Part shown: in pieces, positions 12,301-27,300 of the stretch
Layout of the letters: each line of letters begins with the position of its first letter
How positions within the stretch are numbered: the first letter of the stretch is position 1
DNA from: Protonemura montana
Lineage: Eukaryota; Arthropoda; Insecta; Plecoptera; Nemouridae
Reading direction: 5' to 3'
Assembly (NCBI GenBank): GCA_947568835.1
Contig: OX387605.1
Location: forward strand, 9,428,418 to 9,492,417
Length of the DNA stretch: 64,000 nt
Made by a program: the position numbers and the translations under genes
Notes under the pieces: generated by a model
The model's database searches: none
Told to the model about the DNA's origin: nothing
The model's input: only the letters and a program-made list of their open reading frames with translations

Positions 12301-15300
12301 ACCGTAATGCCGGCGGAATAATTCAGGCAAAAGGGATATTATTCCATCTTTTTGAAAAAGCCTTACGAGCTTATGACTTAGCAGCAACTGGGAGAATGCA
12401 GAGATCTACCAGCGGCAAAACTTTATCCTTAAAAGATATCTCGACGTGCAAGGGATTGAAACATAGGGAGTTCTGCTCAGAGATTTTGATGGCTGGAATT
12501 TAGGTGCGTCAGATCTGAGTTTTATTTTTATTTTTTTATTTTAACAGGACTGATGTTTATCGAGACACACGAGATCGACGAGCCCATGTTTTTACAGCAA
12601 TTTAGAATGTGATTATCGAGTATCCTTTACTAGGAAGGCTAATAGATATCTCACAAAAACCTTCCCTGCTCAGCATTAATATTATTCCAGGCCAGCGTTT
12701 TCCGTGGTCGATATCAACAATCTCGCTACTTTTATAAAATAGAACAAAGAAAATTTAATAGACGTGGCCACAAATACGCTCAATTTTCTGACGGAAATAA
12801 TTTATAATGTTCTCTTTTACCATATTCAAACAGTTGGCGGAATCGAGGATATATCGTCAACTTCTGACAGTTTCATTATGTCAATTTCAGGTCGTTTGGC
12901 ATAATAGCCACATAAATATAGTTTATTTGATCAAGAAGCAGCAATTCTGACTGAGAAATAATACCGCGGGCACGAAGTATTTGCTTACTTTTATTCGTGG
13001 TAACGCCGAGTGGAATTGGTTCCACGAGGTAGTTAGTACACGAACAAAAACCTACAGAACTTTACTAGGGAAAAATAAAGGTATTTCACGAAAATTAATT
13101 ATTCGGCGAAGCATTTGCAACATTTATTGGCTGTTTTGATATCCGAAAAAAAGCTGAAACATTCCTCGTTTTCATCACCGTCGGATAAAATTTCGAAGTT
13201 TTCCGTCGAGACTTACAAGCGAGTACGATCCACGCGGGCGTGAAATAAACTGGTATCAAAACAACTACACTGCAAGGAGTATGAACAAAAAGCAGGCTCG
13301 CGTTTTAAATAAGAATGTAAATTACATACAAATTATGCGCCACTCATCTCTCATATTTAATTATTTATATTATAATTAGGTAGAAAACTTAATGAAAAAC
13401 TAAGCCATTCTTCAGCATTAATTAAGTGGGTAGAAAGCAGGAGTAAAATTTCTCTTTACTTAAGAGTCAATTATGAACAAGAATTTTGGATTATAAGACA
13501 TTTTTCTTTGGGGAAAAAACTACTCGCACTCTGTAAATATACAATTTGAATGTATATAATTAAATTCATCAACGAATAACACTTCGTTAAAATCATGTCT
13601 ACAGAGAGAAATAATGTGGCAGCCCAAGGTCTTCAGATAAACCTGAATAAACCTGAATAATCCATAGAATAAGTCCATAGAAAATCTTATAAGGATTGTA
13701 AAAAACCAAGCAAAAGTTCCTTCGTTAAGGAATGCTTCAACATTTACAACGCGTTTGATATGGTGCTGGGCCGAGTTAAAACAAATTGCATGACATTAAT
13801 GATGGACTATGGGATCTTCTAAGACAACCAACATCAAAACTGAAGAAATATAAACACACCAAGGCAGTAAATATGATTCGGGGTTATAAGATATGATGGT
13901 AAACCAGAAATAAAATTGTAAGAGACACTGCGTATACATTTTTCAAGTCATAACTCACTGCATTCAATGAAAATAAATAAAATAATATTATTTTTGGAGA
14001 TAAAAATGTCTTACCTCTGGGTCCTTTGGGTCCCAACGGGCCCTGGGGCCCCAACAGTCCTGGACTACCTGCAAAATATCCGTTTGCGATAAGATCAGAA
14101 CGCTGAAATGTCAAATTCCTTCCTAAGCATTACATTTTTATGATATCTCACTCACCATCAACACCGTTCGTTCCCGGAGTGCCTGGAATTCCATCCCTTC
14201 CTGGCAATCCATCCATTCCTGGAATGCCGTCTAGCCCATTCCTACCAGGTATGCCGTCCAGGCCTGGCTCTCCCGGGACGCCGTCTCGTCCATCAAGACC
14301 GGGAAACCCAGGTGATCCTGATTCCCCCTCAGGACCTCTTGGTCCTTGCTCCCCATGGACGCCTGGAGATCCGCGCTTTCCTTCTTCTCCAGGAAATCCA
14401 CGATCGCCACGGTCACCTTTGTTGCCGTCACCGCCACGTAGTCCTGCCGATCCTGGGAGTCCTGGAGAGCCAGGAGGACCTGGAGGGCAGTAGTCTCTGG
14501 TCGCCGAGCAGAATCCTTGGATAGCCACGAGCTGCAAGTAAAATTACAAAGTAAATACATTTAAAAACTAGATCGTGAACGACGACCATTCATTTTAATT
14601 CAATTACAGTGAATTCGTTTAGATTTTCACAATTGCATCACAATTAGCTGCAAAATATGCCTGCACCGTATAATAATTGTATGAAAAATAATTGTACAGC
14701 TAAAACATTGCTTGTTTGAAATTTGAATTCCAACTAAATAAAAAAGTGATGGTGTTATTATATTTGACACTGACAGATGGAAACTGCATAACTGCATTGG
14801 TATTTAATTATAAACTAATTCGAATACTTTGATGAATTTTAATGATTGATATCAATAGAATTTGCATTATTTAAAGTAGACAGAGTTGTGATCAAAAACT
14901 CATTAAAACTTTTTTTTTTCATACAATAAAACAAAACAAATAAAACAATAAAAATGCTAGATACCTTTGAAATCAATTGTATTTGTTTGCCATTACATGA
15001 TTGCATAAGTTACAACTTACTTTATTTCTTAATATTGCAAATAAGCTAAGATACTGAAGCTCGTATTGTTTGCTGTATCAAAGAGAATCTAGTACCCAAG
15101 TCATCGTCAGTCACGGATAACGAACAATTCCACCCTCGGGATGTAGAAGACTCCTTTTGTATCTAATAAGCTAATGATATTTTCTCATACGTATCGAAAC
15201 TCGATCTCATTTTGTTTCGCCAGTGTGATATTACTTTATTCAGTCTGCCTCCTTCATTATACTGCAATGCTGTGACCCTAAGTTTATATCATTCGCATAG

Positions 15301-18300
15301 CTCGAAAGTTTGCCGGAGAAACTTGGCATAATAATCTGACTTGTTATAATAAGTTAGAAAGCGTTTGTCTTGTAAGCTCATAGAAAGTTGGCGTAAGGAA
15401 CAGAAAGGCTGACTAAGAAGCTGACTCCTAGAATCATGATTTCGCGACGGACAGCCGCCTTGCATTTGATTGCATGTAGCTTGAAGCCCCGGGAGGGCGA
15501 AGGGGGGGGGGGGGGGGGGGGCGAAAACAACGTGAACATTTCCATCACCTGTCAAATGAGATTGAGCAAAGAAATTTCCATCAACGGGAATTGGCCGGAA
15601 AAACAAATAGGTGGAGGTGCCGAGTTGTGTACTGCGGGATGCGTTCAGGAGTGAATACCTCTGTATTCAGTGGTTCTTTTTTTATGATATTGTGGAGTTG
15701 ATTCTTTTAAAAAAGCTTTTTTTTAAGACAAATTTTTTACAGAAGCATAGGAAAAAAAATCATAAGTAATTACGTGGAGGAGCCAGGCTTGCTCTGCGGG
15801 CTGCGTTCAGGGGCGACTATAATTAAAGTATGTTATTTGACAATACAGCAGTTTCTTTGAACAAGAATTTGTGTGAATGACAATGACTGCTAAACGGGCA
15901 AGTTTTGAATGCATGTTTATGCATATCATATGTGGGAGACTGTCTTGCTCAGCGCGCTGCTTTGACAAGCGTGCCCGGGTGTACGCCAGTTGAATTGAGT
16001 TAAAATGGAAAATAGCAGGAAAGTGAAAACGTTATCTCTGCTCTTGAAGTTCAACGGTTGAACTCTTTAAGTTTTAAAGTAAATTCTCCTTTTCGTCGTG
16101 CCGAATCTGCTTTGCGGGCTGCGTTCAGGGGTGTAGAATAAGGGATGTCGCTAAATCTGTTTACACGTCGCCAAAATGTCGCATAAATGCCACTGAAATA
16201 CGTTTCGCGGTTTCAGCATGTTACACACGTTATCAGTGACAAGAAAATTGATCAAATTTGCAGTGAACTTAGGCATAATGATCGTGTTATTTCCTAGTTA
16301 ATGTGTCACATTTCTAAATCTTAATTACAATCTTTGAAATATTGTTAAAGAGATAGTGCTTTCAGGACCTGGTTATTTGCTAAAAGTGGCTTTTCTCCAT
16401 GAGTTTTCATCTTCATTTTGTTAAGTAACTGGTAGATAAGGTTAGATAAAAGACAGTGCACAGCAATGTCGAGATAACCGGCTGGTTTTCGCGGCGAGAT
16501 AAAAGTCTATGCAACAAACGTTTCAGAATTTTTCTAAAGACACGGGCCAATTATGTGTAGGGGATCAAGAGTGGATTTTCCCGCGATAAAGGGGTGGAAA
16601 TATTGCTGATGTGTTCATCATAAGGATGGAAACTCTTTAATCCATGGCGTGCCTTTTAAACACTTTCTAAAGAACTCTATAAGGCGATTTGATATTGGAA
16701 GAGAAGAAGTTATTTTCTTGCTCAGGTATTAGCTATAAAAGCGAGCACGCAGGTAGGTTTTGCAAAGGTTTCCGATTCTTGGCAAACTATGCTCAGTTAT
16801 TTACGCTCAACGTCAGCTGCGGATAATAATCAAATTTCGTATCGAACAATACCGTCATTGTCTGCACTCGGGACGAATACAATTGAAAAGTTTTTCAATT
16901 TTACAATCGATGTGATCTTTTGTGTAGCATCATCAACTTCGTGAAATGCATTTAACCACGAACTTATCGAGCACTTGGAGCATTACAATTTCAATATCTT
17001 CAAGTGCACTCTCTGATGATAGGCGATAGAAACAGCTGAGCCACGATTTCCCAGCGCGATGCATTCATCCTTCCATTGATTCGCGTACAATTCACTGTGT
17101 AAGTTCTGTTCCAGCGCGTACGCCGGGTATATCTTCATTTCTCGGCGCCCTTACCCTTTTCGCTTCTCCCTTCCCCACGCCATTCACAGCGACCAATCTC
17201 GACGAACAATGCGTTAAAAATGCATGCATTGCAATACACGTCATATGATACTTTCTGTGTCCTTTCTATAGGGATATAGGAGAGTAAATCGCATGTGCAC
17301 GAAGTAATATTTCCTCGGTGCAATTCTTGGTTTATGTGAGGCACCACATGATCAACTACTTAGGTATGTTTTGAACACATTTTTTGAATTGAGAAGCGGC
17401 CGGTCTCATTTCTGGGGTAAAAAGAAAATTAATTTCTTCCACAAATAACTGACACGTAGCATGAATGGCAAGCACATTATGTAACTTAGAGCACAGATTT
17501 AAATCCAAATGTATGCAACTAATAAAATACCCCGCGCATTGCAAGCGCTTGCAATTGAACTCATGCAATTCAAATACTTTTTACAGTTGTTTTGATTTAC
17601 TTGAATTAATTCACTGTTCATATTATTATACCGTTATACGATTTCTGAAATACAGTCAAAGTAGAAGCCATTAATTAGGTTTTAACTGGAACCAATTGAA
17701 GTTAGAAGCTATCGGCTTCAGTAGAAACTATCGACGGAAATGCCTATAACGCGGCAGTATTGGCAGGCATACATTGTTCCGCACGCAAGCACTCAAGAAT
17801 GTGCACGGCGACCAGGGACGCCTGGAGATAATCTAAAAGACAAACAGGGAGCCGATAATCGAAATGGATGACGACGTCAGAAGCAATTCGAGAAGGTGTA
17901 ATTCGAGAGAAAGATTCGTGGGCGGAAGCAATGGGATGAAAGAAAAATATTGAGATAATCTTCGAGAACTGGGAAAGATCATGCAATGCAGGAAGAGTTG
18001 AAGAAACTTTCGATATAAAGAAAATTAATTGAATTTCAGAAAAATCGATTATACACCTAGATGCATAGTAGTTGACGATTCCCATCTGCGGATACCATTT
18101 CTTGAAAGTTCTTGAATGAGGAGCTTTAAGTGGATTTCGCGATTTGTCGTGCATCTTTCAGTGAGCAGCGTCCGTCATACTTTGAAAATTACTGCCGCGA
18201 TTTTCATTCCAGTCTGGAACTTTGTAATGAGATGAGGCATTTTTCATCAAAATCAGTCAGACGAGATAAGATGGCCAAAATTGGTTTGGTAACAGACAGA

Positions 18301-21300
18301 ATGTTATATATCTATGATAGAAATATGTATACTATCTCAACTATCTCAACTATTAACCACTAGGACACTTTTCCTATAGACATGTGAATACATAGAATGA
18401 AAAACTTTGAAAACTGAAATCATACTAGTCACCGACAATAGAATGATTGTGTAGTGGGGATTTAACAACGTACTGTTTTGACCACTAGCCCTGTGGCATT
18501 GGTCTAATTGCGTCGGTGAATGAGTGGATGATAACGACGATAACCCACCCCAGAACAGAGGAGGGGAAACTTGGTGCCTGCACGTAGCCTACACTTATCG
18601 AAGTGCACCACTGGCCCAACGTCCCTTCCGAAGGAAGGTTTAACGCGAATGACAGGATTTTTCATCAAATCCATGCTGTCAAAAAGATGTCAAGTTTTTG
18701 TACTAAATTGTATCCCTCCAGCGTCTCTTTGGAATAGAACTGGATATGTGCATGATGGTCACCCATCCAAATCCTAACCCAGTGGAGTATTGCTGATAAC
18801 GCTAATAATTAAAAGACACATACAAGTGTAACACTTAAAAAAAAGCACAAAACGAAGAGTGGCAGGAAATTTCGTAAGTCCAAACACAAAAGCCAAACGA
18901 ATAAAAAATGTTCAGTAAGCAAATGTGCTTATGTCGACACCTGAAGGTAAATTTGAAACTCGTATTCGAGCTTGTAGATTGATTTCGTCGCGGCAATCGC
19001 GAAGCATAGTGCAGGTGTATTATTTGTTATATCGGCAGCACGTCAAACGGGACACTTGATACGTTGATTGACAAACTTGTGAATTCCCATTCGCGACGCG
19101 GGTAGGGGGCCCTTCCCCCCTGGCCACCCGACGCCGCGACGTTCGCATTTCGGCGTCGACCGGTGCATTAGAATCCTTTCACACATCCCTCGAGATGGAT
19201 CCGTACCTCCCAGCACCCCATGGTACCGGCCACAATGCCAGGGATCGACCGGCTAGGCGGAGGTTCGATTGAAATCCAATTCTTAGCGACGATATTTCTA
19301 TGATCACAGTTTGACGAACTGACAGCACCAAACTCTCCAGATTCAAGATTGGTTCGAGAGAGCAATTGGGAATGCTTGGGGAACTGAGGCTGGTATATTT
19401 ACTCTGAGAATGCTTCGGGGTGCTGTTTTCCCATTTTTTCCGACTTTATACCTACTTCTTAGTTTTATTTGGTTTGATTCTCTAATTGATATTGGTGTGT
19501 TCGAGTGACAGAAATTAAAAGACAAAAGTTTATATTTGTAGGACACTCGAAACCAGCCTCGGTTTAATTTAGAATTTAATTGTGACCGAGTTATTCCCAA
19601 AAAAACGAGGAACTTATTACGTCTCAGACTTGAGCTACGTCACCCATACGATGTTCATTTAAAAGTAAGTGCGCCATTAATACATTTTGTAAATCGCTGC
19701 TAAACATCTCCCTACCACCCCTGAAATGATTAACGACACGCAAATTGTTATTTTACAATTGCCGTGCATAAATAGACGTGTCACGCTAGCGCGCAGGAAT
19801 GCGCAGCAACGAACTCGGAGCAGTGCAGCATCTGCAATTCACGCCAGAGTTAATACTCTGGGAGAATGGAAATAACGATGAGCATACCCACAACGGACAA
19901 AATTCGCGACATAACGTGTCGCCTGAAACACATTCGTGCCTTTTAGAAACGCCCGTGATTCAGTTACACGCTTGTACGAGATTTAATAGAGCAGAGCGTA
20001 CTACGTTCCGGCGTGCAAATCGACTGGTCATGTTAATTGATAATTAGTTAAATGGTTGTGAATCTCAAGGGGAATATTCCATTTAAAACACGTTTTAAAT
20101 AAATTATTGAAACGACTGCCGTAAAACGTGAATAGGTGTGACGCAAGCGCGATTGGCACGTAGCCTCTAATTGACTAAGTATCATTGGCTCACGCTACGG
20201 ACGACGTCGGCGTCGGCGTCGGCGGCTGCCTCACTCGTGCCGTCACTCGAAAGGACTACAGGACGATAATTAACGGCGGGAGCTCTTTTCGCGTGGCATT
20301 GAATTTAATCATGCGAGTTCCAGCGAGGACAGTTAATGATGAATTTGATCATTCAATCGTCCTCACGGTCGCCATGGCTATGATGAAAATGAAAAATACC
20401 ACTGCAGCATTGAAGCAGATGGAACTTTTCAAGAGCGTGAAATATTTTCCTCCGTTCGGTCCGTTGCACCGGCTATTTGAATTTGCTCTCATGGTGAAGA
20501 TATATCTTATTAAAAAATATGGCGAATGCAGATACAATTTCTTTTTGCACTTAAGATTTCCACAAACATAACATTCTTCTGTTTTAGTTTCGTGAACTAA
20601 CAAGTGCAACCTGCACTCTGCAATTTATCATATCTTCCATGAGAAAATATTTGTGAAATATCTTTATATGCACCATTTCAGTAAAAAATAAAACAGATCC
20701 AATTTAGCGATGCATGTGGAGAAATAAAACAATCAGAATCAGGTACGGTCATGTAACATGAGAGGGAGATGTCCTTGGGGTTCATGCCTATGTACTTTGG
20801 CAGCAAGTTTGTTGCATACCATGCATTCATGGCACGGTAGTCTCTTGGTTGTAGTACCTGGGCGCTTTGTATGGGGCCAAGGAGATGCGCGAAATCCCTC
20901 CACAGCATTCGTTAAACTTACCACCACAGAATAATAAAGCGCGCTTCGTGTTTACTGGGATTTGATGCAATGGAACTCGGCACTAAACTTTTATAGGTAC
21001 ACACGGATATGCAAGAACGTGAGCACGTTCGTTTTATATGCCATAAAAATACAAACCAGACAAGACAAGAAGAGAACCACCAGAGCTGCAATACGAGAAT
21101 TTGCAATTTATCTCTCAGTCTAACTGTTTACCATCGGTTTGAACAACTAGGCAAATAAATTTAGTGGCTTGCTCATTCTTAGTTTTCCCTCTTCGACTCC
21201 TTTTCGCCGGCAGCGCAGGAATGAATCGGGCGACGTCCATCCATTCGCCAACTAGAGTCTGGAGTGAGTTCTGGACCACTCGAGATGAAATGAGAGAAAT

Positions 21301-24300
21301 CTCGGCTTGGGTAATATTGACAATCGATGCTACGTAATTCGCAGCCAGCGAAGCGGTCCTCCTAATGATGGATGTGCATCGACGAAGAATATATTCTATC
21401 CTAGCGAAACGTGAATCCTCTTCCGTGGTTTAGTTGCAATGTTGATGTTCTCTCTGTTGCGCCGCTTTGCTTCTCCGCAAGTTCACTCCTTATTCAAAGA
21501 GAGATTTTCGTGCGTTCGTAAAACTTTCGAGTCATCGCAATTATCAATTAATGCCTTTTATAGTGCTCGCTACTCGAGGGGCAGACCAATAATTAGCAAG
21601 CCTCCCCCCCCCCACCCAATTTCACTGCCCTTAGTGGTTCCAAAACGCGGTATTCTCGTATTGTTTAAGCATGGGGAAAGCGTGCTTCCCTTGCAGTCGA
21701 CTTGCAGTCACAGTTTGGGTACGTACCGCCTTGACAATAGCTCACCGAGTGGAGAGGTACTAGAATTGATTTTCAGTAATTGGCTGCAGCGTGCAATTTT
21801 GGGAATTCAACACGCTTGGATTAGCAATTTTCTCAAAAGTGTGTCGGTTTATATATATATAAATCAGCACTTTTTGGCTGTCGGGTCTAGAAAAAATAAC
21901 TAGCTTCTTATAGGCTCAGAATTGAAGACGTTGACAATGGTATAATACAACAGCTGACATGTCGAGCGAAGAAAATGTCATTTTGCCAGTGCCAAAATAC
22001 TACATTGTTACGATAAGTATCTCAAGGAAGTGAGGAGGAAAGAAATATTGCGAGTCGAGTCGAGCGAGAAGCCTGATGAAGATGAACAATAGCTGGTAAT
22101 AGAAAATTGTACAGGATTTTTTCTTAGAGGATTCAGCGCGTATAGCGGCAAGATGCGGACTAAGAAGTTCGCGGGTGAAATCAGCGACGCGTGAATGCGA
22201 GCTCGTTTCTGAAGAGTTACACGAAATATAGCGAACTAAGTTTTCATATAATGACCCGACAGGACATGTTAAGGCTTATGATGCGAGGCGCTGTGAAATC
22301 GTGGAGGTAATGGACCATGTTTGGTTAGATTTATCATTTTAAGCCAAGTCTGTGGCGATAGAATCTATAGAAGCGTACACAAACGTTCGATCGCCTGCCA
22401 AATTTTCGCTGGCCCGACCAATTATTGCGGTGCAAATTTCCTCGTATCAATTCTACACTCCGCATGCTACGACTTCGATAATTATAAAATATTGACGTGG
22501 TCCGAGCACTGTCTGAGATTGGAAATTTAAATAATAATGTGCATAAAGTATAAATCAAAACTCGGGTGCGCTGAGTTCTGGAAATGGGCCTTCCTTCACA
22601 GATTTATAGAAGTCAATACTTGGCTCTGAAAAATGTTTGTTGTCAAAATTGATTAATTGGGCAGTGTTTTCGAATGTTTCCATTATTGAAGAATTGTTTG
22701 AATTCTTTCGTGTGGAATTGTTTCTTTAGGGTAGGTATTGAAGAACCCGTTTTGGGTTTTGAATAGGTCACTGATTCACCTGATGGTAAGAAGTGGGGGT
22801 AGGCACGTGAGTTGGCAACACAGCTTAGATGGTCGAGTCAAGACGGGTTGAAATGTTGACACCTGACAAGATGAACATGAATCGAACAAAAACAATCCTC
22901 TTTACCAATTGAAAATTGTAAAACCTAATACACCTGAGTTTTTGAGATTTGCTATACGCACGTAGGCTGAACACAGCAGAAAAAAACATGGGTGGCACTG
23001 TTATGAGTGTTATGAGTTTTCTGTGTTCTGTGTTCTGTGTATGGACTCTAGAATGTTGTGATCTGAAACACACGTATTGCAGATGCTCTTTTTCCAATTA
23101 CCTTTCGGAATATCGCATCAGAACTGAGCTTGATCTAAGAATGAGACGAGAAAATTACACGTGTACGCAGTGCAATTCAACTCGACCCCAATATCTAAAA
23201 AATGTCGTGCACAGTGAACTTGAAAATAATTCCTGCGGCTCGCGACATTAAAGCCATGGTAAACAAAACGAAACTAACATTAAACGAGCAACTGTAAAGC
23301 AGAGGCTTTAGCACACCTTCCCAACTAGCCTCGCTAACGCAGTGAAACCGAGCGTAGTACCTGTGGTATAGTGTGTGTACGACTGCGGGCTGCAGCAGTG
23401 AACTATGATGTGAACACGGTGGCTAATCGTCGTTCAGCGCAGCAATAGCCAGCCATTACTCAGATGTCTGGAACCCATTTGCATCCTGCGCTTCAGCCAA
23501 CCGCTTGACGCTTTTGTGCGGAATTCCCGTAATCAGGATCATGGACACTTGCATGTACACTCAGGATCACCGCAATCAGGATACTGATTTCTATACCAAA
23601 TCACGAGGCAGATAGGATAACTTCGTATGAGATGTGGAAGGGTACATAATCAACCATCCCTTTCTGCTATGCCGATCTGCTAATTTGTTTGAACACTGTT
23701 GAGACCTCATAGAGTCCTCAGTAAACATCTCCAGTTTGATTACGAGTTAGCAACACATCATCGTATATCTGCTATAGAAACTAGTTATATGCGTGACAAT
23801 AATTAATCTCCGAGTGCGCCAAGTGATCCGATTCGCTAATCGATTTTCGCCCACTAGGTGGCGATGTTTGAAAAGCTTTCTCCGCTCAGAGCGCGGAAGA
23901 TTTGTGTGGTTAAAGCCGTTAAGACGCGCGTCGCGACGTCGCCTGTGTGGGGACCACTTATCAAGACTAATGTGCCCACGTTTGCAGCGAGCGCCACGAC
24001 TATGTAGTCCCGAGTTCATGCTACATAGTGGGTGTACCAACCCTTACTGGTGTACCGCTGAGCAGCGAGGTCTAATTACACTCTTATCGGGCTGGCAGAT
24101 GCATCTTAGTTGCTCTATACTCATTTGCTAGCTAAGATTCTCGAATGCCATTATACGATTAAGCAGACTTCTGGCAAATCACCAGATTCTCGTGTATTGT
24201 ATCTCATTACCAACCCTCGTGCCACCCGTTGGCGCAGCCGGTTTAAACGGACATTTTTGTAAAGTGCACATTTTCAGGATAGCCTTGTGCGGTGTTCATT

Positions 24301-27300
24301 TTAAGTGGGGCAGGATAGGGAGCTCGGTGACATTGTGTATTAAAAGCTTTATTCGGCTGTATGAGGCTAATTTCTGAAGTAAGCCGAGGTACACAGCATG
24401 GTACATGCGAATAACTATTATCTTTAATACCATGAGGGTCTTCTCGTTATTGCTGTGGTTTTAGAATGAGGGAATCCAGATGAAATTAACAGTATCATGG
24501 AAGAAATTCAATGTTATGTGAAACTATGATTAAGTTGGATAAGCGTAGCGAGCAAGAAATACGACATTAATTTAACCAACGAAGGTGAAAATATTTCCAA
24601 TGTTCGTTCTTTTTCTTGTTTTCATGCAGACTCACTGATCTTTGTTAAAAATTACATCGATCCATTCATTTGTTGTATTTTTTTATTGGCTGCATTACCT
24701 ACAATTATTCTTCCGCGTGTCAAAGATTCCTCCAATCATTTAATATTTACTGTGCTTTTAAAAGGTTTGGCGATATGAAAAGAGTGCTCAGGAAGCCTTG
24801 GTGTTATCACATAAAAAACCTTTCGAAGGGATAGGGGCACGTTAAAGAAAAAAAGCACAGCGATTTTGTTTTCAACTTGAGAGATCAACTTGTTGGAGAT
24901 CTTCAGGCTCATTCTTTTTTCTCAGCTTCAGGGAAGCAGAGCGTCAGACCCCTAACCATGATGTGTCAAAAATCGAGGACTTCCGTAAACTTTCAGAGTT
25001 TATCACACGAATTGTAGCTACTTTATCACACTTTCTATGAATTACAGCGTGTGACACAAGATGAAAAGTGAATGACGTGCTAGTTCATAAGTTCATGGCA
25101 CTGTTTGTCTGGTAAAATATTCATGGATTTCAATGCCAGAACGTCGAATGGCAAGGAAGGGAAGGGATGTGCCAACACCACTACAACAGAAACCATATTG
25201 GGCATAATATTCTGTCATGAGCTTGGATTGATTAAGCAGCAGATCACTCATCAATGACCAGAACAGATATTGAGTTGACCCCAATCCTCCTCGACAACAA
25301 TGTTCGGCCGCTGGTTGCTGGCGAAATTCCACATCCATTCCTTCCGGCAGATTTTGATACAATTGGTAATTAATGGTACTGCATGCAGCTGGCTTCAGTT
25401 GCAAGTTGCTAGCATGGAAATAATTGATTAACCTCTAGTGTAGTCTAATCTAGACTAATATTAATTAATAATGATGTCACAGTTTTTAAAACCAAACGCA
25501 TGCAGCTGTCGGTAGACTCTGGGCGGCAAAGTTATCTACACCAATAGCGCGAGTTATTCGACCAAAAACAGTAGAGATTAGGCCGCTACATTGCATTCAC
25601 TGGCTTGGAATAAAATCGGAATTCAACCTAAACTTGGCAAGTATTCATGAATACTGATATATATTATTTCCTAAAGTACATATTCTATGTATAAACCATG
25701 AAAATCGTTGCGGGCTGAGAATATTATTTCCCTGAAATATAAAAGCTCTTTGGTACATTACGCCCGAAACCTGCACTTGATTCGGATGGAATATAACTGA
25801 GCAAAATTTCGTATATCACATATTTTACGAGCGCTGGTATACCGACACGTTTGTTTAAAAGTTTACAAAGGTAACATACAAGCTCATTTGTTACACAGTA
25901 CATTACAAAACTTCCTCCTCGAATAATCATTACTTTCAATTAGGAAGAATGGGGAAAAAAAAACAGATAAAAGCTTACCTCCCGAGACAAAAATATGGAT
26001 CTTATATAGTTAGTTTTGTATTATTTTCCGCGTAAGTTTTCGCCTGAAAGAAAATTGCCTTCACTTATTTACACCTGACACATCTTGGACTCGATCTTCG
26101 CACCTGGTAACCGAACGGTTTTGCTTGCTGGAAACACCGGTTCTCGTGCGATCACCGGAGGTAAGCAAAACTACCCTGGGTCATGAAGTAGATAGATGAC
26201 CATCATACACATGCGAGAGATGTTCGGGAGAGAGGTCGGAGGGATGAAAGTTAGTATAGCAACTTCATTCGTCTTGCTCATGAACCTCTCGATTGCTTGG
26301 ATCAGTGGAGGAATTCTGTTGTTCTTGTTATACGTCCTACAGAAGGGACGTTAAGTCGGTAATCATTTTGGTGCTCTTCGACAGTAGTAAGCTACGTGCC
26401 GGCACCGTGATTCCCCTTCTCCCTTCTAGACTAGGTTAAGTTCATCATCATCCTCATCCTCATCATCATCCATTTATTTACCTACGCCATTATTTCAGTG
26501 CCACAGGGGCCGTTGTCTTTACAGTGCGTCGTTAAAACCCCACAAATCAATCAATCAAATCTTAAAATCGATAATTGTTGCGGACGCTTATAAACTACAA
26601 GTCCCGCACAGCTAATCACAAAGCTGTCATGTTTCTGTCGTTCTGTATTTGATTTCTTACTTCTAGTTGTACTCGTTATTTCCCGTGTTGACGATGGCAG
26701 CTCTAATAAATACACCGTACCGGGTCGTGGCTCGTCGAAAAAACCTAATGACGTTTTCTCACCAACAGATGAACTTTACGACGGCTCCACAGCTGCAGGT
26801 GGCGATCGAGTTTGTCCCGACAGCACGCACAACTCAGACGAAACTAACGCACAACTCAGACGAAACTCACAAGCAACTCGTTACTTCCTTTCGGAAGACG
26901 GTCATGTCATCAAGAAGGAAATCCGCCAATCGCAAGACGACGCGACAATATCATTGTACGCGACTACGACGGTAGCAACAGGAAGGACATTTCAAGCAGC
27001 TTTTCACGGATGAGAAAACTAGGAAAACTTCAGGAATACATTTTCTTTGAACTTTACGCTGCAAAATGTGCAGACGTTTTCAATTTTATTATTTTTCGTG
27101 AATGAAAAATGTTCAAATCCCCTTTAATTTCAATTAAACTTTACGCAATCCTTTGATTAATTCAGAGCGCTATTACTCTTTCTTCCTTTCTTTCTTCTCA
27201 CGTGAACTGTTTTCAATTAGCTATCCAATTAGGCTAGTTAGCAATTTTGCCCCCCGGTGGCGGCTGGGTTTAACCATGGAAACCCTTGAATATAACCGAG

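Noticed and set aside
14140-14493. Plus-strand frame rich in PGxPSxPG, looking like a second collagen
   Set aside because: Mirror image of exon 2. Gly (GGN) and Pro (CCN) codons are complementary, so collagen exons look collagen-like on both strands; the minus strand has the splice sites and the continuous Gly-X-Y phase.
20185-20571. 128-codon plus-strand open frame beginning [14 protein letters not shown]
   Set aside because: The Val/Gly run comes from the GTCGGC hexamer repeat. The rest lacks any motif and lies in the intron.
25093-25404. About 103-codon open frame on the minus strand with Cys- and Tyr-rich composition
   Set aside because: No ATG at its start, no recognised domain, and no splice context. 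It is probably a chance frame or unidentifiable repeat remnant inside colmedin intron 1.
26822-26875. Two tandem copies of a roughly 22-bp unit (GCACAACTCAGACGAAACT)
   Set aside because: A single local duplication in the intron. Nothing suggests function.
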